A stretch of DNA of 64,000 bases from Herbiconiux sp. (lineage in GTDB: Bacteria > Actinomycetota > Actinomycetes > Actinomycetales > Microbacteriaceae), in assembly GCF_004297105.1 (NCBI RefSeq), contig NZ_SCVE01000017.1:1-64000 (forward strand), written 5' to 3'. The number at the start of each line of letters is the position of its first letter. The stretch's first letter is position 1. The position numbers and the translations under genes are program-made. The notes under the pieces are model-generated. The model did not search any database. It had not been told where the DNA came from and saw only the letters and a list, made by a program, of their open reading frames with translations. Positions 51,631 through 59,644 of the stretch are shown here, piece after piece.

Positions 51631-52293
51631 GTGGACAGCGTGAGTGATGAGCAGCCCGAGGCGCGCCCGGTCGAACTGGATGAGCTGGTGGAACGGTGCC
51701 GTCGTCTCATCTCGACGGGGGAGCGCCGCATCCTCGGTATCGTCGGTACGCCCGGCGCCGGCAAATCGACCCTCTGCGCCGCGCTGATCGCGGAGCTCGG
51801 CGGCGACGCGGTGCTCGTGGGCCACGACGGTTTCCACTTCGCCAACCAGGAGCTCGAGCGGCTCGGCCGACGCGAGCGCAAGGGCGCCCCCGACACCTTC
51901 GACGTCGACGGCTACGTCGCCCTGCTCGGCCGTCTGGCGCGCGCGGATGCCCCCGTCGTGTACGCCCCCGTCTTCGACAGGGCGCTCGAGGAGTCGATCG
52001 GCAGTGCCGTTCCCGTCGACTCCCGTATCCCGCTGGTGATCACCGAGGGCAACTACCTCTTGAGCGACGAGCACGGCTGGGGTGCGGTGCGGGAGCACCT
52101 CGCCGAGTCGTGGTACCTCGACGTGGCTCCGGATGTGCGGCACGACCGGCTGGTTCGCCGCCGCATCTCGTTCGGCCACGCAGCCGATGCCTCGGAGGAC
52201 TGGGTGAGCGGCGTCGACGAGAAGAACGCCGAGTTCGTCGATGCCACCCGCACGAACGCCGACCACCTGATCCACCTCACGACCGTGCTCTGA
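51631..52293 (+). CDS. P-loop sugar kinase (FrcK/YggC-like)
   Basis: This 220-residue kinase belongs to the uridine-kinase/pantothenate-kinase fold group. It has Walker A GTPGAGKST (near residues 38-46), VGHDGFHFANQEL (near 68), RKGAPDTFDVDGY (near 87) and TEGNYLL (near 140). This pattern is shared with nucleoside/fructose kinases named FrcK or YggC, found with sugar ABC operons. It probably phosphorylates a ketose such as fructose (inference). GTG 51631 has GGAGGAG at 51621-51627; in-frame ATGs further upstream lack one. Confidence 0.75.
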   Translation: MDSVSDEQPEARPVELDELVERCRRLISTGERRILGIVGTPGAGKSTLCAALIAELGGDAVLVGHDGFHFANQELERLGRRERKGAPDTFDVDGYVALLGRLARADAPVVYAPVFDRALEESIGSAVPVDSRIPLVITEGNYLLSDEHGWGAVREHLAESWYLDVAPDVRHDRLVRRRISFGHAADASEDWVSGVDEKNAEFVDATRTNADHLIHLTTVL

Positions 52294-52382
52294 GCGGACG
52301 CCCACCGTCTCACCGTCTGCCCGTCTCACCGTCTGCCCGCCCTCACCATCCGCCCCGCCTCACCCCCTCACTGGAGAGAACG

Positions 52383-53861
52383 ATGACCGACCTCACCGCC
52401 CACACCCTGGGCTCCCTCGACCCGTCCGTCGCGGTGCCCTCCTACGACCGGGATGCCGTCACTCCTGGCGTGGTGCACTTCGGCGTCGGCGCCTTCCACC
52501 GCGCGCACGAGGCGATGTACCTCGACCGCATCCTCGCGGCCGGGGCCACCGACTGGGGCCTCACCGGCGTCGGCACGCTCGCCGGCGACGCCGCGATGCG
52601 CGACGCGCTCACCGCGCAGAACGAGCTCTACACCCTCGTCACTACCGCCCCTTCCGGCGACGTCGAAGCGCGCGTGATCGGTTCGATCGTGAACTACGTC
52701 TTCGCCCCCGAGCATCCGGATGCCGTGCTCGCCGCCCTCGCCGATCCCGCCACCCGCATCGCCTCGCTCACCATCACCGAGGGCGGCTACGGCATCAACG
52801 ACGCCACCGGTGCCTTCGAGCCGCGCGACCCGGCCACCCTCGCCGATCTCGAAGGGCTGCCGCAGGGCGCTCTGCCCACGAGCGCGCTCGGCTTCCTCGC
52901 CGTGGGCCTCCGCGCCCGGCGCGATGCGGGGCAGGTGCCGTTCACGGTGATGTCGTGTGACAACATCCAGGGCAACGGCAGGGTCGCCCGCGCGGCCGTG
53001 CGGGCGTTCGCCGAGCGCATCGACCCCGAGCTGGCTACCTGGATCGCAGCCGAGGTGAGCTTCCCGAACTCGATGGTCGATCGCATCACGCCCGCCACGA
53101 CCGACGAGGCACGGGCTCGGGTGGCGCGCGACTTCGGCATCGACGACCGCTGGCCGGTGCTCTCCGAGTCCTACGTTCAGTGGGTTCTCGAAGACGACTT
53201 CACCGCGGGCCGGCCCGCGTTCGACGAGGTCGGAGTGCAGCTCGTGCCCGACGTGGAACCTTATGAGCTCATGAAGCTGCGGCTGCTCAACGCCTCGCAC
53301 CAGGCGATGAGCTACCTCGGGCTGCTCTCGGGCGCCGTGTACGTGCACGAGGTCTGTCGGGATGACCTCTTCGCCGAATTCCTGCTCGGCTACATGAACG
53401 AGGAGGCCCGCCCCACGCTCGACCCCGTGCCGGGCGTGGGCCTCGACGACTACTGCGCCCAGCTCATGCAGCGGTTCGGCAGCGAGGCCATCAAGGACAC
53501 GCTCATGCGGCAGATCGTCGACGGCTCCGACCGTATTCCGAAGTTCCTGCTGCCCGTCGTGCGCGAGCAGCTGCGCACCGGAGGCGCCATCGGTCGCTCG
53601 GCACTCGTGCTGGCGGCCTGGAGCCGCTTCATCGAGGGCGTGGCCGATGACGGCAGCGCTCTCGAGCCGGTCGACAAGCGCCTCGACGAGCTGCGTGCGG
53701 CCGTGGCGGCCGAGGCGGATGCCCCGGGCGCCTTCCTCGACTACGCCCCGGTCTTCGGTGACCTCGGCACCGACGAGCGTCTGCGCACCGCCTTCGTGGC
53801 CGCCCGCGCGCAGCTCGCCGCGCTGGGCGCCCGCGGTGCCCTGGAGGCCCTCCGCGGCTGA
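52383..53861 (+). CDS. Mannitol dehydrogenase family (polyol 2-dehydrogenase)
   Basis: This 492-residue long-chain dehydrogenase has an N-terminal Rossmann part starting VVHFGVGAFHRAHEAMY (near residue 30). The signature ITEGGYGIND lies near 138 and SCDNIQGNGR near 195. The catalytic helix KLRLLNASHQAMSYLGLLSG (Lys, Asn, His) lies near 300. It should oxidise D-mannitol or D-arabinitol-like polyols to ketoses with NAD. It follows the P-loop kinase after 89 bases of short CACCGTCTGCC-type repeats. Product ketose and kinase make a coherent pair. Confidence 0.92.
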   Translation: MTDLTAHTLGSLDPSVAVPSYDRDAVTPGVVHFGVGAFHRAHEAMYLDRILAAGATDWGLTGVGTLAGDAAMRDALTAQNELYTLVTTAPSGDVEARVIGSIVNYVFAPEHPDAVLAALADPATRIASLTITEGGYGINDATGAFEPRDPATLADLEGLPQGALPTSALGFLAVGLRARRDAGQVPFTVMSCDNIQGNGRVARAAVRAFAERIDPELATWIAAEVSFPNSMVDRITPATTDEARARVARDFGIDDRWPVLSESYVQWVLEDDFTAGRPAFDEVGVQLVPDVEPYELMKLRLLNASHQAMSYLGLLSGAVYVHEVCRDDLFAEFLLGYMNEEARPTLDPVPGVGLDDYCAQLMQRFGSEAIKDTLMRQIVDGSDRIPKFLLPVVREQLRTGGAIGRSALVLAAWSRFIEGVADDGSALEPVDKRLDELRAAVAAEADAPGAFLDYAPVFGDLGTDERLRTAFVAARAQLAALGARGALEALRG

Positions 53862-53885
53862 CGGCAGCCCGGCTGCCCGCCGTAT

Positions 53886-53944
53886 CGCATAAGAAAACGG
53901 GGGTTCGTCGACACTATGTCGATATGACCCCGTTTTCTTATGCG
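53886..53944. repeat. Perfect 17-bp inverted repeat with inner stem
   Basis: CGCATAAGAAAACGGGG (53886-53902) and CCCCGTTTTCTTATGCG (53928-53944) pair perfectly. The 25-base loop contains TCGACA (53908-53913) / TGTCGA (53917-53922). The element is AT-rich compared with its surroundings and lies between converging genes. It could be a terminator, an operator pair or a small non-autonomous mobile element. Confidence 0.85.
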
Positions 53945-54115
53945 GTTCGGCAGCCACCGGCCGGTGGGCACTGCACCAATCGGTCCGAGCGGGAGGCTGT
54001 CCATCGCATCCGGAACGGCGGAAGTCGGAGCGAACGACGGAGCGGCCGTCCTTCGTTTCCGCGATTTGGCCACAACCCCGTCGTTTCGGGAGGCATGCGG
54101 GCGGGGCCGCGGGGC

Positions 54116-55303
54116 TCAGGCCGGCGCGAGGCGGAAGCCGCCGCCCGGCTGCGGCACCACGCGCAGCTGGTACAGTCCGTCGACCACGAGGTCGGCGTCG
54201 AGCTCGTCGGCATCGTGCGTTCCCGCGATGCCGACGGTGGCGCACCCCGCGGCCTTCGCTGCGGCCAGGCCCGCCGGTGCGTCTTCGAACACCACGCAGT
54301 CGGCCGGGTCGAGCCCCAGTCGGGCGGCCGCGGTGAGGAACGGCTCCGGATGCGGCTTGCCGTTCGTGACGTCGTCGAACGTCACGAACACCGACGGTGC
54401 CGACAGGCCGGCGGCACCCACGCGGTTTCCGGCGATCAGCCGGGTGCCGCTCGTGACGATCGCGCGCGACGAATCGGGCAGCGAACCGAGCAGATCGGCG
54501 GCACCGTGCAGCGCGACCACATCGTCGAGTTCGGCGGCCTCGATCTCGATCACGCGCCGCAGTGCCTCGTCGGCCAGCTCGGCGGGAAACAGCGCCGCGA
54601 TCACCTTGGCGGCGGGCTGTCCGTGTCCGGCGGCCACCAGGTCGAGCTCGAGGCCGAACTCGCGGCCGAGCTGCTGCCACGCGCGGTTCACGGCGGGTGT
54701 GGAGTCGATGAGCGTGCCGTCGAGGTCGAACAGGCCTCCGGCGAAGGTGCGCCCGAAGACGGGGGAGTCGGTGGGGAGTGGGCGCCCGAGCCCGAGGCTG
54801 CGCCGCACGGTGGCGAGCTGTTGGGTGGTGGAGAGCGAGGCATCCACCACGATGTGGGGCACGAGGGGTGCGCTGTCGGCCGGCGGGTCGACCACGTGGG
54901 CATCGCGATCGGCCGAGCGGATGCGTCGCCGTTCGGCGAGAAGTTCGGGCGTGGCCCGCAGCCACACCACGACCGGGGGCTCACCGGTCGCCTCCACGAG
55001 CTGCTCCCACTCGGCACCGCCGGTGAGCTCGGCGGTGAAGGGCGCGACCAGAACGGCATCGAGGCCGACCGCCGCCTGATCGGCCACGGCGGCCCGCAGT
55101 GCCGCATAGCGGGCGGGCCGCACGAGGGGCCGTAGCGCGGGGTCGTTCCAGTGCGCCCCGCCGGCGAGCTCGGCACCGAGGCCTTCCAGCAGGGGGTTGG
55201 TGAGCGTGTCGAGGTCGAGGAACGCGGCCCCGAGCGAACGGGCCAGTTCGAGGCCCAGGGTGCTCTTGCCGCTCCCGGCGGCACCCGTGACGACGATGTT
55301 CAT
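54116..55303 (-). CDS. Fusion of P-loop sugar kinase and HAD phosphatase
   Basis: This 395-residue two-domain protein has a kinase-like AAA domain at residues 1 to about 155 (GAAGSGKST at 7-15, FLDLDTLTNPLL, EPPVVVWLRATPEL), resembling gluconokinase-type P-loop kinases. Residues 185-395 form a HAD domain of the beta-phosphoglucomutase/sugar-phosphatase kind (LFDLDGTLIDSTPAV at 191-205, IVTSGTR, GKPHPEPFLTA, CVVFEDAPAGLAAAKAAG). Both catalytic sets look intact. Opposing kinase and phosphatase activities in one chain may control sugar-phosphate level, or the HAD part may be a mutase. It is divergent from LacI 3 and shares its operator region. Confidence 0.82.
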   Translation of the reverse strand: MNIVVTGAAGSGKSTLGLELARSLGAAFLDLDTLTNPLLEGLGAELAGGAHWNDPALRPLVRPARYAALRAAVADQAAVGLDAVLVAPFTAELTGGAEWEQLVEATGEPPVVVWLRATPELLAERRRIRSADRDAHVVDPPADSAPLVPHIVVDASLSTTQQLATVRRSLGLGRPLPTDSPVFGRTFAGGLFDLDGTLIDSTPAVNRAWQQLGREFGLELDLVAAGHGQPAAKVIAALFPAELADEALRRVIEIEAAELDDVVALHGAADLLGSLPDSSRAIVTSGTRLIAGNRVGAAGLSAPSVFVTFDDVTNGKPHPEPFLTAAARLGLDPADCVVFEDAPAGLAAAKAAGCATVGIAGTHDADELDADLVVDGLYQLRVVPQPGGGFRLAPA

Positions 55304-55356
55304 GCGACTCCCGGAGATGCTGGATCCGAGTTACCGAATCGAGATGTAGTGACGAC

Positions 55357-55389
55357 TTGACAACGTTGTCGTCGTGCGTCCAGTATAGG
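55357..55389 (+). promoter_or_regulatory. Promoter with overlapping LacI operator
   Basis: TTGACA at 55357-55362 is a perfect -35 and overlaps the palindrome TTGACAACGTTGTC (55357-55370). TATAGG (55384-55389) or CAGTAT (55381-55386) are candidate -10 elements, the latter at 18-base spacing. A repressor bound here would block RNA polymerase. It drives the leader peptide, LacI 3 and probably the downstream isomerase and transporter genes. Confidence 0.65.
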
Positions 55390-55435
55390 CGGACGAAGGA
55401 ACAAGGGCGTCCGAGCCGCGGCCGCCCTGACGAAA

Positions 55436-55449
55436 TGACAACGCTGTCA
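55436..55449. promoter_or_regulatory. Second LacI-type operator (ACAACGCTGT)
   Basis: TGACAACGCTGTCA has TGACA/TGTCA arms and one central mismatch from the AACGTT form. It lies 79 bases downstream of the promoter operator, just before an AAAGGAGG ribosome site. Two sites at this spacing could support looping by a tetrameric LacI protein. Confidence 0.7.
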
Positions 55450-55464
55450 AAGGAGGTGGCGAAG

Positions 55465-55539
55465 ATGCCCCACACCGCACCCGCTCGCACCACCGCCCCG
55501 GCAGCGTCCGTCGGCATCCACATCGGAGCCCGCGCATGA
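55465..55539 (+). CDS. Short coupled leader ORF before lacI 3
   Basis: A 24-codon frame (MPHTAPARTTAPAASVGIHI then GARA) has one of the strongest ribosome sites in the window (AAAGGAGG, 55449-55456). Its stop overlaps the LacI 3 start (ATGA). It may be a translational-coupling leader for the repressor. It is too short to recognise, and the peptide may have no function of its own. Confidence 0.5.
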   Translation: MPHTAPARTTAPAASVGIHIGARA

Positions 55540-56579
55540 GCCGCCGCCCCGGAATCAAGGATGTCGCGGCCAGCGCCGGCGTCAGCATCAAGACCGTGTC
55601 CCGCGTGGTGAACGAGGAGATGGCGGTGCACCCCGAGACCCGGGCGCGCGTGCTCCACGCCATCCAGGCGCTCGGCTACGTGCCCAACACCGCCGCCCGC
55701 TCGCTCAAGTCGGGCACCAACGGCGCCATCGGCATCGTCATCGACTCCCTCGCCGACACCTTCTTCGCCGCTCTCGTGAGCGCCATCGAGCGCCGCGCGC
55801 TGGCCGAGGGCCTGAGCGTTCTCGTGGCCTCCACGAACCTCGACCCCGAGCGCGAGCGCGAGCTGCTGCTCAGCTTCGTGGCAGGGCACCAGGTCGCCGG
55901 CGTGATCTTCGCCCCTGTGGCGGCCGAACACCCCTACCTCGCCCCGTTCCGCAGCTCGACGCCGCTCGTCGCCGTCGACCGCTCGCGCGCCGGTATCGAC
56001 AGCGTGGTGGTCGACGACCGCGGATCGGCCGCCCTCGCGGTGCAGCAGCTGGTCGACCTCGGTCACCGCCGCATCGCGTTCTTCGACCAGGACGAGCGGT
56101 TCTCCACCATCCACCGCCGCATGTCGGGATACCTCGACGTGCTGAACGCCGCCGACATCGACTTCGACTCCGAGCTCGTGGCCGTGAACATCGACGGGAG
56201 CCTCGACTACCGCAGCGAGATCGACCGGGTGCTCGGGCTCGACGACCCGGCCACCGCGTTCTTCGCCTCCAACGCGCGCGCCGCCATCGAGCTCACCACG
56301 GTGCTGCACCGCACCGGCCGGCAGCACACCCCGATGATCTCGTTCGGCGACTTCTCGTTCGCCGATGTGATCCAGCCCGGTGTGAGCTGCATCGACCAGG
56401 ATCCCTTCCTCATCGGCAACGCCGCGATCGAGCGCCTGCTCGCCCTGCGTGAATCACCGTCTGCCGAGCCCCAGGAGTGGATCGTGCCGACCGCGCTGCT
56501 GCAGCGCGGCTCGGGCGAGGTCGCGCCATTCCGATCCGCTGTCCCGCTGCCCGCCCTTGCCGAAGGAGGCTCCCGATGA
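55536..56579 (+). CDS. LacI-family transcriptional regulator 3
   Basis: This 347-residue repressor has the HTH/hinge at residues 6-58 (IKDVAASAGVSIKTVSRVVN) and a sugar-binding domain (about 62-335). It lies first in a run with a phosphomannose-isomerase-like gene (ATGA overlap) and the sugar ABC transporter, and opposite the kinase-HAD fusion. Two ACAACGYTGT operators precede it, which suggests autoregulation plus control of the transport operon. The effector is probably a sugar or polyol. Confidence 0.92.
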   Translation: MSRRPGIKDVAASAGVSIKTVSRVVNEEMAVHPETRARVLHAIQALGYVPNTAARSLKSGTNGAIGIVIDSLADTFFAALVSAIERRALAEGLSVLVASTNLDPERERELLLSFVAGHQVAGVIFAPVAAEHPYLAPFRSSTPLVAVDRSRAGIDSVVVDDRGSAALAVQQLVDLGHRRIAFFDQDERFSTIHRRMSGYLDVLNAADIDFDSELVAVNIDGSLDYRSEIDRVLGLDDPATAFFASNARAAIELTTVLHRTGRQHTPMISFGDFSFADVIQPGVSCIDQDPFLIGNAAIERLLALRESPSAEPQEWIVPTALLQRGSGEVAPFRSAVPLPALAEGGSR

Positions 56580-57625
56580 AACCGGTCGCACTGGCCCCCA
56601 ATCTGATCGACCACTTCTACCTCGGCGGAGACCGCATCGCGGCACTCCGCGGTATCGAGCAGACTTCCGACCACCAGCCAGAGGAGTGGCTCGCCGCCAC
56701 CGTCTCGCGCGCCGACGAGGGCGACATCGGCCTCGCGAAGACCGAAGACGGAGCGCTGCTGCGCGACCTGGTGGTGGCCGACCCCGCCGCCTGGGTGGGT
56801 CCGGACCATGCGGATGCGGCATCCGCCTCCGACACCGGCATCCTCGTGAAGCTGCTCGACGCCGGCCAGCGCCTGCCTGTGCACGTGCACCCGAACCGCG
56901 CCTTCGCCACGAGCCACCTCGACTGCCCGTACGGCAAGACCGAGGCCTGGTTCGTGCTCGAGGCGAAGCCCGGATCGGCGTTCCACGTGGGCTGGAAGGA
57001 GCCCGTCGACCGCGACGAGCTCGACCGCCGCCGTGACGCTCAGGACTCCGAGTGGATGCTCTCGCGGATGAACCGCATCGAGGCCACCCGCGGCATGGGC
57101 GTTCTGATTCCCGCCGGGACCGTGCACGCCATCGACGGCGGCATCTTCGTGGCCGAGGTGCAGGAGCCCACCGACTTCTCCATCGTGCTCGAGTGGTCGG
57201 TCACCACGTCGACCCGCGAGGAATCGCACCTCGGGCTCGGATTCGACGCCGTGATGCCCGCCGTCTCGACGGATGCCCTCACCCCCGAGCAGCTCGCCGC
57301 TCTCATCACCCACGGCGACCTCGACGCCCGCGGCGATTCGGCGTCGAGCCTTCTGGCGCCGGCCGCAGACCCCTACTTCCGGGTGATCCATGCGGCGCCG
57401 CTGTCCGGCGGGTCGGCGTCGATCGGCGCCGGATTCGCCGTGGCCGTGGTGCTCGAGGGGGAGGGATCCCTCGTCGGCGACGGCGAGATCGCCTACCGCT
57501 CCGGCCAGGTCTTCGCGGTGCCGGCCTCCTTCGGCGACTGGGAGGTGCGCGGCTCGGGGAGTCTCCTCGTAGCGACGCCCGGCGTCGGCTGGCCTCGATC
57601 GCTCCGAGCAGGAGGGGTCGTATGA
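56576..57625 (+). CDS. manA: Class I mannose-6-phosphate isomerase-like cupin protein
   Basis: This 349-residue protein is of the phosphomannose isomerase type. Metal ligands are seen in LPVHVHPNRAFATSH (near residues 100-114), GKTEAWFVLE (Glu, near 122) and IPAGTVHAIDGG (near 182). A C-terminal second cupin follows. It should convert mannose-6-phosphate to fructose-6-phosphate. It is shorter than E. coli ManA and nearer to Bacillus-type enzymes. GAAGGAGG precedes the ATG, which overlaps the LacI 3 stop. Context suits mannose/fructose/mannitol use. Confidence 0.8.
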   Translation: MKPVALAPNLIDHFYLGGDRIAALRGIEQTSDHQPEEWLAATVSRADEGDIGLAKTEDGALLRDLVVADPAAWVGPDHADAASASDTGILVKLLDAGQRLPVHVHPNRAFATSHLDCPYGKTEAWFVLEAKPGSAFHVGWKEPVDRDELDRRRDAQDSEWMLSRMNRIEATRGMGVLIPAGTVHAIDGGIFVAEVQEPTDFSIVLEWSVTTSTREESHLGLGFDAVMPAVSTDALTPEQLAALITHGDLDARGDSASSLLAPAADPYFRVIHAAPLSGGSASIGAGFAVAVVLEGEGSLVGDGEIAYRSGQVFAVPASFGDWEVRGSGSLLVATPGVGWPRSLRAGGVV

Positions 57626-57714
57626 CGCCAGGTCCCGGCACAGATCGAACAGCACCACCCCATCTCCACCACCAGACCAACCCGCAGGCCGTGACCGGCC
57701 CGGAAAGGAAGTGA
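57622..57714 (+). CDS. Tiny ORF between isomerase and ABC genes (doubtful)
   Basis: A 30-codon frame begins at an ATG overlapping the isomerase stop (ATGA) and ends 6 bases before the ABC gene. It is rich in Pro, Thr, Gly and His (HLHHQTN). It could carry ribosomes from the isomerase to the ABC gene, whose own ribosome site (AAAGGAAGTG) lies in its end. There is no other evidence that it is real. Confidence 0.25.
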   Translation: MTPGPGTDRTAPPHLHHQTNPQAVTGPERK

Positions 57715-57720
57715 ATTGAC

Positions 57721-58482
57721 ATGACGACACCCGTATTGGAGGCCCGCGGCCTCTCGCGGTCGTTCGGCCACGTCCGTGCGCTCGACGATGTGGACTTCGA
57801 GGTCTACCCCGGCGAGGTCACCGCACTGATCGGCGACAACGGCGCCGGCAAGTCGACGCTCGTGAAGGCGCTCTCGGGCAACCTCGCGCTCGACTCGGGC
57901 GTGATCAAGTTCGAGGGCGACGAGATCCAGCTCACCAACCCGCAGCAGGCCTCGGCGCTCGGCATCGAGACCGTGCACCAGGACCTCGCCCTCGCCCCCC
58001 ACCTCGACCCGGTGCAGAACATGTACCTGGGCCGCGAGATCATGAACAAGGGCCTCGGCGGATTCTTCGGCACCATGAACACCAAGGAGATGGCCCGGGA
58101 GTCGCGTCGCGCGTTCGACGAGCTGGGCGCCACCGTTCGTTCGCTCACCTCGCCGGTGGGCTCGATGTCCGGTGGTCAGCGGCAGGCGATCGCGATCGCC
58201 CGTGCGGTGCACTGGGCCAACAAGGTCGTGTTCCTGGATGAGCCCACCGCGGCTCTGGGCGTGCGTCAGACCAAGAACGTGCTCGAGACGATCCGCCGCG
58301 TGCGCGACAAGGGCATCGCCGTCGTCTTCATCTCGCACTCGATGCCGCACGTGATCGAGGTGTCCGACCGGGTGCAGGTTCTCCGTCTCGGCCACCGCGC
58401 CGCGTCGATCGACACCAAGGACACGAGCATGGAAGAACTCGTCGGTCTGATGACCGGCGCGAGCACGAGGAACGCAGCATGA
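57721..58482 (+). CDS. Sugar ABC transporter ATP-binding protein (ribose/fructose type)
   Basis: This 253-residue single-domain ATPase shows Walker A GDNGAGKST (near residue 37), Q-loop VHQDLAL, signature MSGGQRQ (near 155), Walker B VVFLDEP (near 178) and H-loop [16 protein letters not shown] and a single nucleotide-binding domain fit the FrcA-like branch rather than the double-domain RbsA branch. It powers the permease encoded next (ATGA overlap). Confidence 0.92.
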   Translation: MTTPVLEARGLSRSFGHVRALDDVDFEVYPGEVTALIGDNGAGKSTLVKALSGNLALDSGVIKFEGDEIQLTNPQQASALGIETVHQDLALAPHLDPVQNMYLGREIMNKGLGGFFGTMNTKEMARESRRAFDELGATVRSLTSPVGSMSGGQRQAIAIARAVHWANKVVFLDEPTAALGVRQTKNVLETIRRVRDKGIAVVFISHSMPHVIEVSDRVQVLRLGHRAASIDTKDTSMEELVGLMTGASTRNAA

Positions 58483-59600
58483 GCGACGACGTGAGAGACG
58501 CAGACATCAAGAAGGCGGAGTTCGGGCAGGAAGCCGGTCCCGAGACCACCTCCATCAACGCAGCGGTCGAACGCGAGCAGAAGAGCCGGGTGCCCCGCAT
58601 CTTCAAGGCTCAGGCGTTCCAGATCCTCCTCGTTCTGATCGTGATCGTGATCATCTTCAGCATCGCGGCACCGGACACCTTCGCCCAGCTGTCGAATCTC
58701 CGCCTCGTGGTGCAGAACGCCTCGATCCTCGCGGTTCTCGGCGTCGGCATGACGTTCATCATCATCACCTCCGGTATCGATCTCTCGGTCGGTTCGGTGC
58801 TGGTGTTCTCCGGCGTCGTGGCGGCGATCGTGATGCGGGCGATGGGCGGCTCCGACTGGGGCACGGCCACCGTCGGCATCATCGTGTCGATCCTCTCGGG
58901 GCTCGCCTGGGGTACCTTCAACGGCATCCTGATCTCCAAGGCCAAGGTGCCGCCGCTGATCGTGACGCTGGGTTCGCTCGGTATGGCGCTGGGTCTGGCC
59001 CAGATCCTCACGGGCGGCGTCGACATCCGCAACGTCCCGGCGGTGCTCACCACCACGATCGGCTACGGCAACATCCTCGGCGGCATTCCGATCATCTCGG
59101 TGATCGCGCTGGTGTTCGTGCTGATCGGCGCCTTCGTTCTGCACAAGACCAAGTTCGGTCTCTACACCTACGCCGTCGGCTCCTCGGAAGAGGCTGCCCG
59201 TCGAGTCGGTGTGAAGGTCGACCGCCACCTCATCAAGGTGTACGCCCTCTCGGGTGGTCTGGCCGGTGTGGCGGGCATCCTGTCGCTGTCGCAGTTCTCG
59301 ACCACCGCCATCGCGGGCCAGTCGCAGACCAACCTGAACGTCATCGCGGCGGTCGTCATCGGTGGCACCTCGCTGTTCGGTGGCTACGGAACGATCTTCG
59401 GCACCGTCGTGGGTCTGTTCATCCCGGCCGTTCTGCAGAACGGCTTCGTCATCACCGGCGTGCAGCCGTTCTGGCAGCAGGTCGCCGTGGGCGCCGTGCT
59501 GATCGCCGCGGTGTACGTCGACCAGCTCCGCCGGGCCTCCGCGGCCCGAGGAGCCTCCACAAGCCTCTGGAGTCATTTCTTCAGACGGAACAAAAAGTAA
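58479..59600 (+). CDS. Sugar ABC transporter permease (RbsC/FrcC family)
   Basis: This 373-residue membrane protein has about 45 polar N-terminal residues and then 8-10 helices. The family hallmarks are TSGIDLSVGSVLVFSGVVAA (near residue 105), PLIVTLGSLGMALG (near 160) and the ABC contact region VGSSEEAARRVGVKV (near 235). It works with the ATPase upstream and the binding protein downstream. It is probably specific for a pentose, fructose or polyol (inference from neighbours). Confidence 0.92.
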   Translation: MSDDVRDADIKKAEFGQEAGPETTSINAAVEREQKSRVPRIFKAQAFQILLVLIVIVIIFSIAAPDTFAQLSNLRLVVQNASILAVLGVGMTFIIITSGIDLSVGSVLVFSGVVAAIVMRAMGGSDWGTATVGIIVSILSGLAWGTFNGILISKAKVPPLIVTLGSLGMALGLAQILTGGVDIRNVPAVLTTTIGYGNILGGIPIISVIALVFVLIGAFVLHKTKFGLYTYAVGSSEEAARRVGVKVDRHLIKVYALSGGLAGVAGILSLSQFSTTAIAGQSQTNLNVIAAVVIGGTSLFGGYGTIFGTVVGLFIPAVLQNGFVITGVQPFWQQVAVGAVLIAAVYVDQLRRASAARGASTSLWSHFFRRNKK

Positions 59601-59644
59601 CCAAGCACCAAAACCTCCATCACAACAGAAGGACAGGTATCACA

